Assembly (NCBI GenBank): GCA_023439505.1
Contig: JAEXNR010000052.1
Coordinates: forward strand, 124,001-188,000
DNA from: Bacillota bacterium
GTDB taxonomy: Bacteria; Bacillota; Clostridia; Lachnospirales; Lachnospiraceae
Length of the DNA stretch: 64,000 nucleotides
Direction: 5' to 3'
The notes beneath the pieces are model-generated. The model did no database searches and was not told where the DNA came from. It saw nothing but the letters and a program-made list of their open reading frames with translations. The position numbers were made by a program, and so were the translations under genes. This document shows, in pieces, positions 1-9,468 of this stretch (its first letter is position 1; each line of letters starts with the position of its first letter).

Positions 1-1036
1 GCGCTTTTTCCAGCGCCTTTTGTTTATCTTCCTGGGAAAGTGCTACTTTATTCCCCTTATTGTCTTTCGTTACACTATGAATCAGAATCTGCTGGATGGT
101 AATCTGCTTGGCCTGTTCATCAGCAACATTGGTATCCACATTAATGGTGGCATTCTCATATACCTTCTGAGCAAGCAGGTTGTCCTCATAGATATTTTGT
201 AAAAGCTCCTGGGTAATGGCATAATGATTGATGTCATCCGTGGAGAGCCCTGCATAATGATCCTGGGCATAAACTTTAGCCTGAGCAATCTCATCCTCTT
301 CCAGGGCAATTCCCATCTCCTGGGCCTTGCTTTTCAATACTTTCAGCTCGGTGATCTGTTTTATTACCTCATCCTTCATCATCTCACCAAAGGTTCTCCC
401 ATTTCCAAGGATATCCACGTCCCAGATGTTATCTCCATATTCTGTCTCATACTCTTCCTGAACTGATTTCAGATAAACAATTGCTTCGTTATAATACACT
501 CTGGAAGTCCCGATAATTGCCATCAATTCTCCGGCATTTACATCCCGGTTCTCCGTTGTTTCTTCTTTTAATACCTTCATCTTAAAATAGGAGATCTCGG
601 TAACCACCTGCGTATCAACACTATAAGAGATATATAATTCTTCGTCTCCCTTTAAATAAGAATAGGTAACAGAGTTCTCCGCTGAATTAATGGTTCTGGA
701 ATTATCTTTTCCAAAAGATGTCTGACATTTTTGCTGAGCATCCGCCTTTGGCATGCCAATGGTAATTCCAAATATTTTATATTCTCCCCCATCCTTCATT
801 AAGGACACTGCCTTAATATGTCCGTCCGGGGCGATAACCTGGGCTACATCCTGCTTTGCATATACATTATTACTCCGTTCTTCCAGTTTGATCTCTGTTC
901 TTTTCTCAAAGGACTTAACAGAGTTCCCCATATAATTTGTAAGTTCAAACCGCTCTTCTCCCATTCTGCAGGAAGCCAGCAAAACCGTTAGAAGAAAGAC
1001 CGGAAGAATTATTTTTATTTTATTCCATAATTTCAT
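1..1036 (-). CDS. SurA/PrsA-like parvulin foldase lipoprotein (3' end outside window)
   Basis: I translated this by hand from the ATG at 1036; it runs off the window edge after 345 codons. The N-terminus is a lipoprotein signal with lipobox LLASC (Cys about residue 23), so it should sit on the outer face of the membrane. The middle (about 170-290) is a helical SurA-N-like region with phrases such as YYNEAIVYLKSVQEEYE. The last visible residues (ITIQQILIHSV) look like the first strand of a parvulin PpiC domain, which would lie mostly outside the window. Family role: peptidyl-prolyl isomerase and chaperone for exported proteins. The ribosome site AAAGGGG lies 7 nt before ATG. It sits about 140 bp downstream of mfd on the same strand. 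The isomerase domain is inferred from its first strand only. Confidence 0.8.
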   Translation of the reverse strand, partial: MKLWNKIKIILPVFLLTVLLASCRMGEERFELTNYMGNSVKSFEKRTEIKLEERSNNVYAKQDVAQVIAPDGHIKAVSLMKDGGEYKIFGITIGMPKADAQQKCQTSFGKDNSRTINSAENSVTYSYLKGDEELYISYSVDTQVVTEISYFKMKVLKEETTENRDVNAGELMAIIGTSRVYYNEAIVYLKSVQEEYETEYGDNIWDVDILGNGRTFGEMMKDEVIKQITELKVLKSKAQEMGIALEEDEIAQAKVYAQDHYAGLSTDDINHYAITQELLQNIYEDNLLAQKVYENATINVDTNVADEQAKQITIQQILIHSVTKDNKGNKVALSQEDKQKALEKA

Positions 1037-1178
1037 CGTTCGTCCCCTTTACCTTACGTTTCCTGTGACAGCATTTACACATCACATAGTATCATTATAA
1101 GTTTCCTGATCGCAGCGTCATACGAATCAAATTACATTCCATGTCTTATTGTAGATGCCTCATTTTTTATTGTCAAGG

Positions 1179-4100
1179 TCAATTCTGTCTTTCCTCTGTC
1201 AACAGAATATTAAAATGATCCAATAATTTTCTTATTTCATCAAAGACTGCAATGGTATCCATCCTGCTCTTCCCATTCCCCGCAAGGCGGTAGATAAAGT
1301 AGGGATTGGACTGGGTGATCAATCTCAGGCTGTTTTGATACACGGATAAGAGCTCCGGTATCTTCTCCACAGCCAGCTTTGCCTTGGGGTACATCATCAG
1401 CTTAACCTCATTTTCCTTTTGAACCAGTCCGACTATATATAGTTTATGGCAGATTGACTTAATCAGGGCAATGTTGAGCAGGTTATTCACCGCACCCGGC
1501 ATATCTCCAAAGCGGTCCAAAAGCTCTTCCTGCATATCCATAAGCTCTTCTTCATTTTCAATTTCAGCAATCCGTTTATAAATATCAAGCTTTTGTATTT
1601 CATTTTTTATATAGGTAGCCGGAATATAGGCATCCATCTCCATGTCCACGGTTGTTTCAAAAGTCTCTTCTTCCGGGGCCTCACCCTTCATGGATTTTAC
1701 GGCATCATTAAGCATCTTACAGTACAAATCGTATCCCACCGCTTCCATATGACCGCTTTGCTCCGCACCCAGAAGATTTCCCGCACCCCTGATTTCCAGA
1801 TCCCGCATGGCAATCTTAAAGCCGGAACCAAGCTCGGTAAATTCCTTGATGGCATGGAGTCTTTTCTCAGCAATCTCCTTTAACATCTTATCCCTGCGAT
1901 ACATAAGGAAGGCATAGGCAGTCCGGTTGGAGCGCCCAACCCTTCCTCTTAGCTGATAAAGCTGGGAGAGTCCCAGGCGATCCGCATCGTCAATGATCAT
2001 GGTATTAACGTTGGAGATATCCAATCCGGTTTCAATAATCGTTGTTGAGACAAGAACATCTATTTCTCCTGAGATAAAATCGAACATGATTTTTTCCAGT
2101 TCCCGTTCATGCATCTGTCCATGGGCAAAGGCTACATTCGCTTCGGGAACAAGTCTTGCCACTGTATTGGCCACTTCGTCGATTCCATTGACCCGGTTAA
2201 AGACATAATAAACCTGCCCGCCTCTGGCAAGCTCCCTGCTGATGGCCTCCCTGATAATCTCATCGTTATGTTCCAGTACATAGGTCTGAATGGGAAGACG
2301 ATCCACGGGAGGCTCGTCTAATACACTCATATCCCTGATCCCAACAAGACTCATATGAAGGGTTCTGGGGATCGGCGTCGCCGTTAAGGTCAGTACATCC
2401 ACATCCTGCTTTAGCTGCTTGATCTTTTCTTTATGCCCTACGCCAAAGCGCTGTTCCTCATCCACGATCAGCAGTCCCAGATTCTTGAATTTAACATCCC
2501 CGGAGAGTACTCTGTGGGTTCCTACCACAATATCCAGACTTCCCTTCTTCAGCCGTTCCAGCGTCTTCTTTTGTTCCGCCGCACTTCGAAATCTGGATAA
2601 CACATCCACACTCACCGGAAAATCCATCATACGCTGTACCAGTGTATTATAATGCTGCTGTGCAAGAATCGTGGTCGGAACCAGAAAAACCACCTGTTTT
2701 CCGTCTGAAACCGCTTTAAATGCAGCCCTGATTGCAATCTCTGTCTTACCGTAACCCACATCCCCGCAGACCAGACGGTCCATGACCCGTCTGCTTTCCA
2801 TATCCTTCTTGGCTGCCTCAATGGCGGATAACTGATCCTGTGTCTCATCATAAGGAAAGGCCTCTTCGAATTCCTTCTGCCATACGGTATCCGGTCCGAA
2901 TTGAAATCCCACCTTTTCCTGTCTCATGGCATATAATTCCACCAGATCCTTCGCCACCTCTTTGACTGCGCCTCTTACTCTTGCCTTGGTGTTCTTCCAT
3001 TCAATGGAATTTAACTTATTCAGCTTTGGCTTTCTTCCTTCAGAGCCGGAATATTTCTGTATCACATCAAGGCCTGTTGCAGGTACATACAACACGCCTC
3101 CGCCGCCGTATTCAATTTTAATATAATCCTTGGTGATTTTATCTACTTCAATTTTTTCAATTCCCTTATAAACACCCAGCCCATGATTTTCATGAACCAC
3201 ATAATCTCCGGGAGATAGTTCCGTAAAACTTTGTATCTTATTGCCTTCATAGCTGGTTTTCTTTCTCTTTTTCTTCTTCTCTGTTCCGAAGATATCACTT
3301 TCCGAGATCACCACCAGCTTAATCATCGGATATTCAAAGCCTCTCCTTAGATTGCCGTAGGCAATCATAATCTCTCCGCTTTGCAATACCCGGTCCATGT
3401 TATCACTGTAAAAGGCACTGATATTATACTCCTGCAAATCCTCGCTAAGGCGCATAGCCCTGGTTCTGGAACCGGATAACAGAATCACCCGGTATTTGTT
3501 CTTCTTCCAGCGTTCCAGATCCTTAATCAATACTTCAAAATTCTTATGGTAGGAGGCTACCGTCTGCACCGTAAAATCATATTTTTTCTTAGGACTGAAG
3601 AAATTATTCTTCACCTCCATGGTACTGACCAGAATGGAATTCTTTCTTGAAAGGATCCCCATGGCTTCCTTATATCCATAGATGACGTCCATCTGTCCGG
3701 GAAGAATATAGCCTTTCTCAATACGTCCGATCATACCCTCACGAAATTCTGTCTCAACCGCTTCTCCTTTTTCCGATAACCTTCCCGGCTCATCCAGAAA
3801 GAATATAGTGTCTTCATTATCAAAATAATCAAAGAAGCTGGTGGTCTGTTCATAAAAGTAATTAATATAGCTCTCAAGTGCCATAGAGCCCTGAAAGGAA
3901 TTCAGATTTTCTTTAAACTCCTCAATAATCTGATGAATTCTGGAAGCCTCTTCTGTCTTAAACTTATCTCTCAGACCTTTGACATATTGCTTTTCTTCCT
4001 CTTCAATCTTGCGGATCCCGGCCCGTAACCGTTTCTCATCCGGTATAATCTCTGCTGCCGGATAAATTATCATCTTCTCCACCTGTTCGATGGATCGCTG

Positions 4101-4724
4101 ACTGCTGACATCAAAGGTTCTGATGGAGTCAATCTCATCTCCCCATAATTCAATACGATAAGGCGTCTCCTCCGTCAGCGGGAAGATATCAATAATTCCG
4201 CCGCGGATCGCAAAGTCACCCGGATTTTCTACCTGAGCCTGCCGCTCATAACCCAGATGCACCAGGGAAGCACTAAATTCCTGCAGCTTAATGGAAGAAG
4301 CAGCGGTAATTGTAATCACCCGGTCCTTCATCAGCTTAAGTGGCAGCAACCTGTCCATCCCGCCATCCAATGTCACAACAATGGTCGTATCCTGCCCCTC
4401 AATGATACGGCGCATAATCTTTAACCGGTCCCTGACGATGGCATTCCCATGAATATCCGCACTGTAGAAAATAATATCCTTGGCCGGATAGACAAATACC
4501 TCCCGGTCATACAGTCTGTAATCCTCACAGATTTCCTTTGCTTTCAAATCATTATAGGTGACGATGACCTTAAAACGAAAGCCCTCGCTCAAACCGTGAA
4601 TTAAATGGCATTTTTGGGAATCAATACAGCCGGTAACCTGTACCGGCAAGGTTTTGCGTATGATATTTTCCTTAATATCTATAAATTCCTTTAACTCTTT
4701 TAAAGGAGCCGTAAAGGTATTCAA
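1179..4724 (-). CDS. mfd: Transcription-repair coupling factor Mfd
   Basis: Mfd displaces RNA polymerase stalled at DNA lesions and recruits UvrA. The roughly 1180-aa length and domain order match: an N-terminal UvrB-like region, an RNA-polymerase interaction (CarD-like) domain near residue 503 (GDYVVHENHGLGVYKG), RecG-like helicase Walker A GDVGYGKTE near 650, DEEQRFGV near 752, motif VI QLRGRVGRS near 926, and a C-terminal TRCF domain. An open frame extends upstream to a GTG at 4772, but that codon has no ribosome site. A TTG at 4724 is preceded by a perfect AGGAGG at 8 nt and gives a family-like N-terminus (MNTFTAPLKEL), so I chose it. pth lies just upstream on the same strand. Confidence 0.97.
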   Translation of the reverse strand: MNTFTAPLKELKEFIDIKENIIRKTLPVQVTGCIDSQKCHLIHGLSEGFRFKVIVTYNDLKAKEICEDYRLYDREVFVYPAKDIIFYSADIHGNAIVRDRLKIMRRIIEGQDTTIVVTLDGGMDRLLPLKLMKDRVITITAASSIKLQEFSASLVHLGYERQAQVENPGDFAIRGGIIDIFPLTEETPYRIELWGDEIDSIRTFDVSSQRSIEQVEKMIIYPAAEIIPDEKRLRAGIRKIEEEEKQYVKGLRDKFKTEEASRIHQIIEEFKENLNSFQGSMALESYINYFYEQTTSFFDYFDNEDTIFFLDEPGRLSEKGEAVETEFREGMIGRIEKGYILPGQMDVIYGYKEAMGILSRKNSILVSTMEVKNNFFSPKKKYDFTVQTVASYHKNFEVLIKDLERWKKNKYRVILLSGSRTRAMRLSEDLQEYNISAFYSDNMDRVLQSGEIMIAYGNLRRGFEYPMIKLVVISESDIFGTEKKKKRKKTSYEGNKIQSFTELSPGDYVVHENHGLGVYKGIEKIEVDKITKDYIKIEYGGGGVLYVPATGLDVIQKYSGSEGRKPKLNKLNSIEWKNTKARVRGAVKEVAKDLVELYAMRQEKVGFQFGPDTVWQKEFEEAFPYDETQDQLSAIEAAKKDMESRRVMDRLVCGDVGYGKTEIAIRAAFKAVSDGKQVVFLVPTTILAQQHYNTLVQRMMDFPVSVDVLSRFRSAAEQKKTLERLKKGSLDIVVGTHRVLSGDVKFKNLGLLIVDEEQRFGVGHKEKIKQLKQDVDVLTLTATPIPRTLHMSLVGIRDMSVLDEPPVDRLPIQTYVLEHNDEIIREAISRELARGGQVYYVFNRVNGIDEVANTVARLVPEANVAFAHGQMHERELEKIMFDFISGEIDVLVSTTIIETGLDISNVNTMIIDDADRLGLSQLYQLRGRVGRSNRTAYAFLMYRRDKMLKEIAEKRLHAIKEFTELGSGFKIAMRDLEIRGAGNLLGAEQSGHMEAVGYDLYCKMLNDAVKSMKGEAPEEETFETTVDMEMDAYIPATYIKNEIQKLDIYKRIAEIENEEELMDMQEELLDRFGDMPGAVNNLLNIALIKSICHKLYIVGLVQKENEVKLMMYPKAKLAVEKIPELLSVYQNSLRLITQSNPYFIYRLAGNGKSRMDTIAVFDEIRKLLDHFNILLTEERQN

Positions 4725-4811
4725 TGGTTGGCCCTCCTGTAAAAGTATAAGATCTCTTAAGCAGCCATGCACGCATGATTGCCGGCGTGAATTATCGTTT
4801 CATAATTTCTA

Positions 4812-5378
4812 CTATTTTTTCTTGTTAAATTGATTCATGGCAGCCGCTATTGTGGATTGCAGAATCACCTTGCAGGCCTCGGAAGTATCCTTTAGTGATT
4901 CTCTGACTTTCGGCTGCTCTTCTTTTGGAAATCTTGCCAGGACATAATCAGCCAGATCCCAGTCCTTTGGCTTATCCCCCACACCGATTTTAATCCTTGG
5001 GAATTCATCCGTACCAAGATGGCTGATAATACTTTTGATTCCGTTATGGCCGCCTGCACTTCCCTTCCCTCTTATTCGAAGCTGTCCTACATCCAGACTG
5101 ATATCATCATATATAATTATGATATTTTCAGTGGAAACTTTATAATAATCCATCAATTCCCGCACACTTTCTCCGCTTAAGTTCATATAGGTAAGGGGCT
5201 GTGCCAGTATTACCTTTTCTCCCTCTATAAATCCGGTTCCGCAGATTGCCTTATGCTTTTTAAAATCCAGAGGAATCCGGTAGTCATCCGATATCCTTGT
5301 GATTGCATCCCATCCTATATTATGTCTGGTTGCCTGATATTTATCTCCTGGGTTTCCTAATCCGATGATGATATACAT
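4812..5378 (-). CDS. pth: Peptidyl-tRNA hydrolase
   Basis: Pth cleaves peptidyl-tRNAs released by abortive translation, recycling tRNA in the cytosol. Hallmarks are the N-terminal IIIGLGNPG, then TRHNIGW with the catalytic His about residue 20, LAQPLTYMNLSGESV, and RGKGSAGGHNGIKSII. The length of 188 aa is normal. A longer frame starts at 5402, but the ATG at 5378 gives the canonical MYIIIGLGNPG start and follows an AGAAAGG ribosome site. It is followed by mfd about 90 bp downstream, a pth-mfd arrangement common in Firmicutes and suggesting co-transcription. Confidence 0.97.
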   Translation of the reverse strand: MYIIIGLGNPGDKYQATRHNIGWDAITRISDDYRIPLDFKKHKAICGTGFIEGEKVILAQPLTYMNLSGESVRELMDYYKVSTENIIIIYDDISLDVGQLRIRGKGSAGGHNGIKSIISHLGTDEFPRIKIGVGDKPKDWDLADYVLARFPKEEQPKVRESLKDTSEACKVILQSTIAAAMNQFNKKK

Positions 5379-5639
5379 TGCGATATTAACCTTTCTGGGC
5401 AAGCTTACTGCTAAAACTACATGCGTTATTATTATAATCCTAAAAGGACGGGAATAGCAACTGTGAAGTTGACATTAAGTAACTTAAATTCCAAGGCGGT
5501 GCAGCATAGCTATTTAATTTGTACCGATCTTTTTTATTATTTACAGTTTATATTAACATTTTTGTTTTTTTTCAAGAAAAATATGTTATTATAATCAAGT
5601 ATCCAAAAAATCATGAAACCATATGAAGGCAGGCCTTTT

Positions 5640-6464
5640 ATGAAAAGAAAAAGAAACCATCTATTGTTATCCTCTACGATTTGTATCGGTTCTCTTTTCT
5701 TTATCATTTTTTTATTTCAATTAAAAATTTTCATAGTAGATTATACTATAATCCCCATGCAAAATGGTATTAACCATATAGGATCTTATGTAAATGATAT
5801 TTTTGACTTCCATCAAAATAATCAAAAATTACAAACAGAAAACCAAGATCTGCAGACACAGTTAGCTGAATTAAAATCAGAACATTTTTTTCTGCAAAAA
5901 GAAGAAAAGGAATTAGATGACTTACGTAAATTACGAGAAGTAGATGAACAGTATCCTAACTATAATAAAACAGGTGCAAATGTAATTTATAAAAAACCTG
6001 AGTCTTCTTTATATAACACCTTTTTGATTGATAAGGGTTCAAGGGATGGGATCGCAGTTAATATGAATGTTTTAACCTATGGTGGGCTAGTTGGTATTAT
6101 AACAGAAACCGGGCAAAACTGGTCCTTCGTCCAATCAATTATTGATGATAACAGCAATGTTGGTGCTGAAGTAACATCTACTACTTCCAAGTGTATTGTG
6201 GAAGGAAATGCAGATTATGCCTTCAAAAATGGCATTATATCTTTTCAAGTAATAGGGGCAATAGATCAAAAGGAGCTCGATATTAATAAAGGCGACCAAA
6301 TTGTCACTTCAGATATTAGTAATAAATATTTACCGGGAATATTAATCGGATATATAAATAATATATCCACTGACTCCAACCATATGACGATATCAGGTCA
6401 ATTAACTCCTTCCGTGGATTTTAAACACATTAATAAAGTATTAGTAATTACAGACTTAAAATAA
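5640..6464 (+). CDS. mreC: MreC-like cell-shape protein, stand-alone
   Basis: MreC links the MreB/elongasome machinery to wall synthases outside the membrane. The protein has one N-terminal membrane segment (about 8-28), a coiled coil rich in Q/E/L (about 60-105), and the MreC beta-domain with phrases FLIDKGSRDGI, VLTYGGLVGII, DDNSNVGA and KGDQIVTSDISNKYLPGILIG. About 274 aa is typical. The frame opens at 5613, but the ATG at 5640 has GAAGG upstream and begins with the expected MKRKR. No mreB or mreD is adjacent, it faces the opposite way to pth and the atp operon, and its codons look more AT-rich than its neighbours. It may be a second copy or a relocated gene. Confidence 0.85.
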   Translation: MKRKRNHLLLSSTICIGSLFFIIFLFQLKIFIVDYTIIPMQNGINHIGSYVNDIFDFHQNNQKLQTENQDLQTQLAELKSEHFFLQKEEKELDDLRKLREVDEQYPNYNKTGANVIYKKPESSLYNTFLIDKGSRDGIAVNMNVLTYGGLVGIITETGQNWSFVQSIIDDNSNVGAEVTSTTSKCIVEGNADYAFKNGIISFQVIGAIDQKELDINKGDQIVTSDISNKYLPGILIGYINNISTDSNHMTISGQLTPSVDFKHINKVLVITDLK

Positions 6465-6637
6465 TGTTTCGCCTCATCCCCGGTGAGGGGGTAGCCTGAC
6501 TTCCCTCTCCCATCTTTTAATTGGCTTAACCGATACCTGTGGCAAACCTTAGGTACGCAGCACAAAATCGGAACTTAATAATACCTTTTTATTTTACAAT
6601 CCCAGAAAATATAGGGAACTATGATAATGTTTTCTAC

Positions 6638-6679
6638 AAAGAACAGGGGCTGCCGTTTCCTCCGCAACCCCTGCTCTTT
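6638..6679. terminator. Bidirectional hairpin between mreC and atpC
   Basis: Arms of 16 nt (AAAGAACAGGGGCTGC against GCAACCCCTGCTCTTT, two G-T-type mismatches) enclose a 10-nt loop. The arms carry A and T runs, so it can work in both directions. It sits between the convergent mreC and atpC 3' ends. Confidence 0.8.
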
Positions 6680-6703
6680 ATTTCTGTACTTTATTTCTAC
6701 TAT

Positions 6704-7111
6704 TTATCCGTGTCTGTTTGTAACCTTTAATCTGCTCATGGCCCGGTTAAGTGCAGCCTGCGTATAATAATATTCCTTGATGCTAAGTTTCTGACGCAGC
6801 TGTTCCTCGGCTCGTTTCTTGGCCTCTGCTGCCCGGTTAATATCAATTTCCTCCGGCTTTTCAATGGTATCCGCCAGAAGCACCACATATTTCGCTGTGA
6901 TTTCCACGAATCCGTCACTGACAGCGGCATACTTCCATTCTCCGTCTACTTTAAACCGAAGTTCTCCTGCCCTTAAACAGGTAACCATCGCTTCATGCTC
7001 TGCAAGAATGCCATGCTCGCCGTCCAGCCCGGGAAAGATAAGAATCTCGCACTCCCCTTTATAAAAAGGACGGTCACTCGCAATGATTTCCAGGGTAAAT
7101 GTCTTTGCCAT
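6704..7111 (-). CDS. atpC: F1Fo ATP synthase epsilon subunit
   Basis: This is the rotor/regulatory subunit of F1. The N-terminal beta-sandwich has the family phrases LEIIASDRPFYKGE, IFPGLDGEHGILAEHEAMV and SDGFVEI; the C-terminal half is the two-helix hairpin (AEAKKRAEEQLRQ, LNRAMSRLKV). At 135 aa it is normal length. Ribosome site AGGAGG lies 4 nt before the ATG. It is the last gene of the atp operon, about 25 bp after atpD, and is followed by the hairpin at 6638-6679. Confidence 0.97.
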   Translation of the reverse strand: MAKTFTLEIIASDRPFYKGECEILIFPGLDGEHGILAEHEAMVTCLRAGELRFKVDGEWKYAAVSDGFVEITAKYVVLLADTIEKPEEIDINRAAEAKKRAEEQLRQKLSIKEYYYTQAALNRAMSRLKVTNRHG

Positions 7112-7135
7112 TGCTCCTCCTATCTACCATAAAGG

Positions 7136-8539
7136 TTATGCATTCAGATTTTGCTCCATCTGTTTTGCCTTTTCAATTACTTCATCGATACCGCCTACCA
7201 TGAGGAAGGCTGCTTCCGGATACTCATCCATCTCACCGCTTATAATTGCTTTAAAGCCTCTGATGGTTTCACTTAACGGTACGTATTTTCCCTGCATACC
7301 GGTAAAGTTCTCCGCTACATAGAATGGCTGTGACAAAAACTTCTGAATCTTTCTTGCCCGGTATACCGCCAATTTATCTTCCTCATCCAATTCTTCCATG
7401 CCAAGGATTGCGATGATGTCCTGTAGTTCTTTATACTTTTGCAGAATTTCCTGTGTTTTTCTGGCAACTTCATAATGCTCATCCCCTACCACATCCGGCT
7501 CCAGAATTCTTGAGGAGGACTCCAACGGATCCACCGCCGGATAGATCCCCTGCTCTACGATCTTTCTGTTAAGTACCGTAGTTGCATCCAGATGGGCGAA
7601 GGTATTGGCAGGTGCGGGATCCGTAAGGTCATCGGCAGGAACATATACCGCCTGTACAGAAGTAATGGAACCATTTTTTGTAGAGGTAATTCGCTCCTGT
7701 AATTCACCGACTTCGTTGGCAAGGGTGGGCTGATAACCTACTGCAGACGGCATACGTCCAAGCAATGCGGAAACCTCGGAACCTGCCTGTACAAAGCGGA
7801 AAATATTATCAATGAATAACAACACATCCTGTTTATCCACATCCCTGAAGTACTCCGCCATGGTAAGTCCGGTCTGGGCTACTCTCATACGGGAACCCGG
7901 GGGCTCATTCATCTGTCCGAACACTAAGGCCGTTTTATTGATAACACCCGATTCCTTCATATCTGTCCAAAGGTCATTGCCTTCTCTGGAACGCTCTCCA
8001 ACACCGGTGAATATGGAATATCCGCCGTGTTCTGTTGCAATATTTCGAATCAATTCCTGGATTAAGACGGTCTTTCCAACACCTGCACCGCCAAACAAAC
8101 CAATCTTACCTCCCTTTGCATAGGGAGCCAGTAAATCGATAACCTTAATGCCTGTTTCCAGTATTTCAACAACCGGATTCTGATCCTCAAAGCTCGGGGG
8201 ATCTCTGTGTATCTTCCACTGTTCTTCCCCGGCTACCGGTTCCCCGTCATCAATTGTTTCACCTAATACGTTAAACATTCTTCCAAGTGTCTGTCTTCCT
8301 ACGGGTACTTTGATACAGGAGCCGGTGGCAGTAACCTCCATTCCCTTAACAAGTCCTTCACTGGATCCCAGCAGGATACAACGCACAATATTATTTCCGA
8401 TATGGCTGGCCACTTCCATCACAAGTCTTCTCTCATCCCTGGTGACTTCCAGGGCATCCTTAATCATGGGGAGCTTGCCGCCGGCAAATTCTACATCAAC
8501 AACCGGTCCTAAAACCTGAGCTATTCTTCCTTTTTCCAT
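7136..8539 (-). CDS. atpD: F1Fo ATP synthase beta subunit
   Basis: This is the catalytic subunit of F1. The Walker A GGAGVGKTV (about 150), GERSREGNDLW, the Walker B region DVLLFIDNIFRF and the C-terminal PFYVAENFTG are all present, and 467 aa is typical. It lies between atpG and atpC on the same strand. The start at 8539 gives the expected MEKGRIAQVLGPVVDVEF, although no strong Shine-Dalgarno is visible just upstream. Confidence 0.98.
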   Translation of the reverse strand: MEKGRIAQVLGPVVDVEFAGGKLPMIKDALEVTRDERRLVMEVASHIGNNIVRCILLGSSEGLVKGMEVTATGSCIKVPVGRQTLGRMFNVLGETIDDGEPVAGEEQWKIHRDPPSFEDQNPVVEILETGIKVIDLLAPYAKGGKIGLFGGAGVGKTVLIQELIRNIATEHGGYSIFTGVGERSREGNDLWTDMKESGVINKTALVFGQMNEPPGSRMRVAQTGLTMAEYFRDVDKQDVLLFIDNIFRFVQAGSEVSALLGRMPSAVGYQPTLANEVGELQERITSTKNGSITSVQAVYVPADDLTDPAPANTFAHLDATTVLNRKIVEQGIYPAVDPLESSSRILEPDVVGDEHYEVARKTQEILQKYKELQDIIAILGMEELDEEDKLAVYRARKIQKFLSQPFYVAENFTGMQGKYVPLSETIRGFKAIISGEMDEYPEAAFLMVGGIDEVIEKAKQMEQNLNA

Positions 8540-8586
8540 ATGATCTATGTGATTCTAAGCACACTGTGTATAGAACTCTCCTTCCT

Positions 8587-9459
8587 CTATTTTTTGAGCG
8601 CCTTGGCACCGCTGACGATTTCCGTAATTTCCTGGGTAATCGATGCCTGCCTTGCCCGGTTATATAATAAATCCAACTCTTTTAACATATCCCTTGCACT
8701 GTCCGTTGCCGCCTCCATAGCCGTCATTCTGGCATTCTGTTCACTGGAAAATGACTCAACCAGAATACCGTAAATCAGACCCTTTAAGTAGTTTGGAACC
8801 AAATATTTCATAACCTTCTCCGGAGAAGGATCAAACAACGCATGGGTATATCCTGCTTTCTTTCTTTCAAATCGTTTTCTCTCCAGGGGAAGGATTCTCA
8901 TATATTGAACCTCTGCCTTCATTGGAGTAACCATCTTCGTATAGATAACATAGACATCATCCAAATGACCTTTTTCATACAAATCAATGATTGTCTCTGA
9001 CATCAACTGCGCCCGGTAAAGGGTTGGATCCTGTGCGGTATACAGAAATTCCACATCAATGGGAATTCCCTTTCGCTTAAAATACTGCCTGCCCACCTGT
9101 CCGACAACGAAAAGGAAATTGTTGTTCTCCTTCTCCATCACTTCCTCGGCCTTTTTGATCACATTATGGTTATAAGCCCCTGCCAGACCTTTGTCTGCCG
9201 TTATGACAATATAACCTTTTTTTCTGTCCGTTGGTTTAATCTCTTCCCTGCGGTCAAAAAAACATTGATCCACATGGGGCGCACGTACCAGAATATCGTA
9301 AATGGTGGCTTGCAGCTTTTCAAAATATGGTTCCGTAGCCAGAAGATCTTTTCTGGCTTTTTTTAATTTGGAAGAAGAAATTAAGTACATGGCATTGGTA
9401 ATCTTCATAATATCTTTAATGCTCTTCATTCTGGTACGAATTTCTCTCATATTTGCCAT
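8587..9459 (-). CDS. atpG: F1Fo ATP synthase gamma subunit
   Basis: This is the central shaft of F1. The N-terminal helix has MREIRTRMKSIKDIMKITNAM and the C-terminal helix has SEQNARMTAMEAATDSARDM, with the Rossmann-like middle (VITADKGLAGAYN). The frame opens at a GTG at 9468, but the ATG at 9459 has AGGTG 6 nt upstream and gives the usual MANMREI start. It follows atpA almost without a gap, suggesting translational coupling. Confidence 0.97.
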   Translation of the reverse strand: MANMREIRTRMKSIKDIMKITNAMYLISSSKLKKARKDLLATEPYFEKLQATIYDILVRAPHVDQCFFDRREEIKPTDRKKGYIVITADKGLAGAYNHNVIKKAEEVMEKENNNFLFVVGQVGRQYFKRKGIPIDVEFLYTAQDPTLYRAQLMSETIIDLYEKGHLDDVYVIYTKMVTPMKAEVQYMRILPLERKRFERKKAGYTHALFDPSPEKVMKYLVPNYLKGLIYGILVESFSSEQNARMTAMEAATDSARDMLKELDLLYNRARQASITQEITEIVSGAKALKK

Positions 9460-9468
9460 GACATTCAC

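Noticed and set aside
6474..6500. Short inverted repeat CCTCA...TGAGG after mreC as a terminator
   Set aside because: The stem is only 5 bp and no T-run follows. The better hairpin is at 6638-6679.
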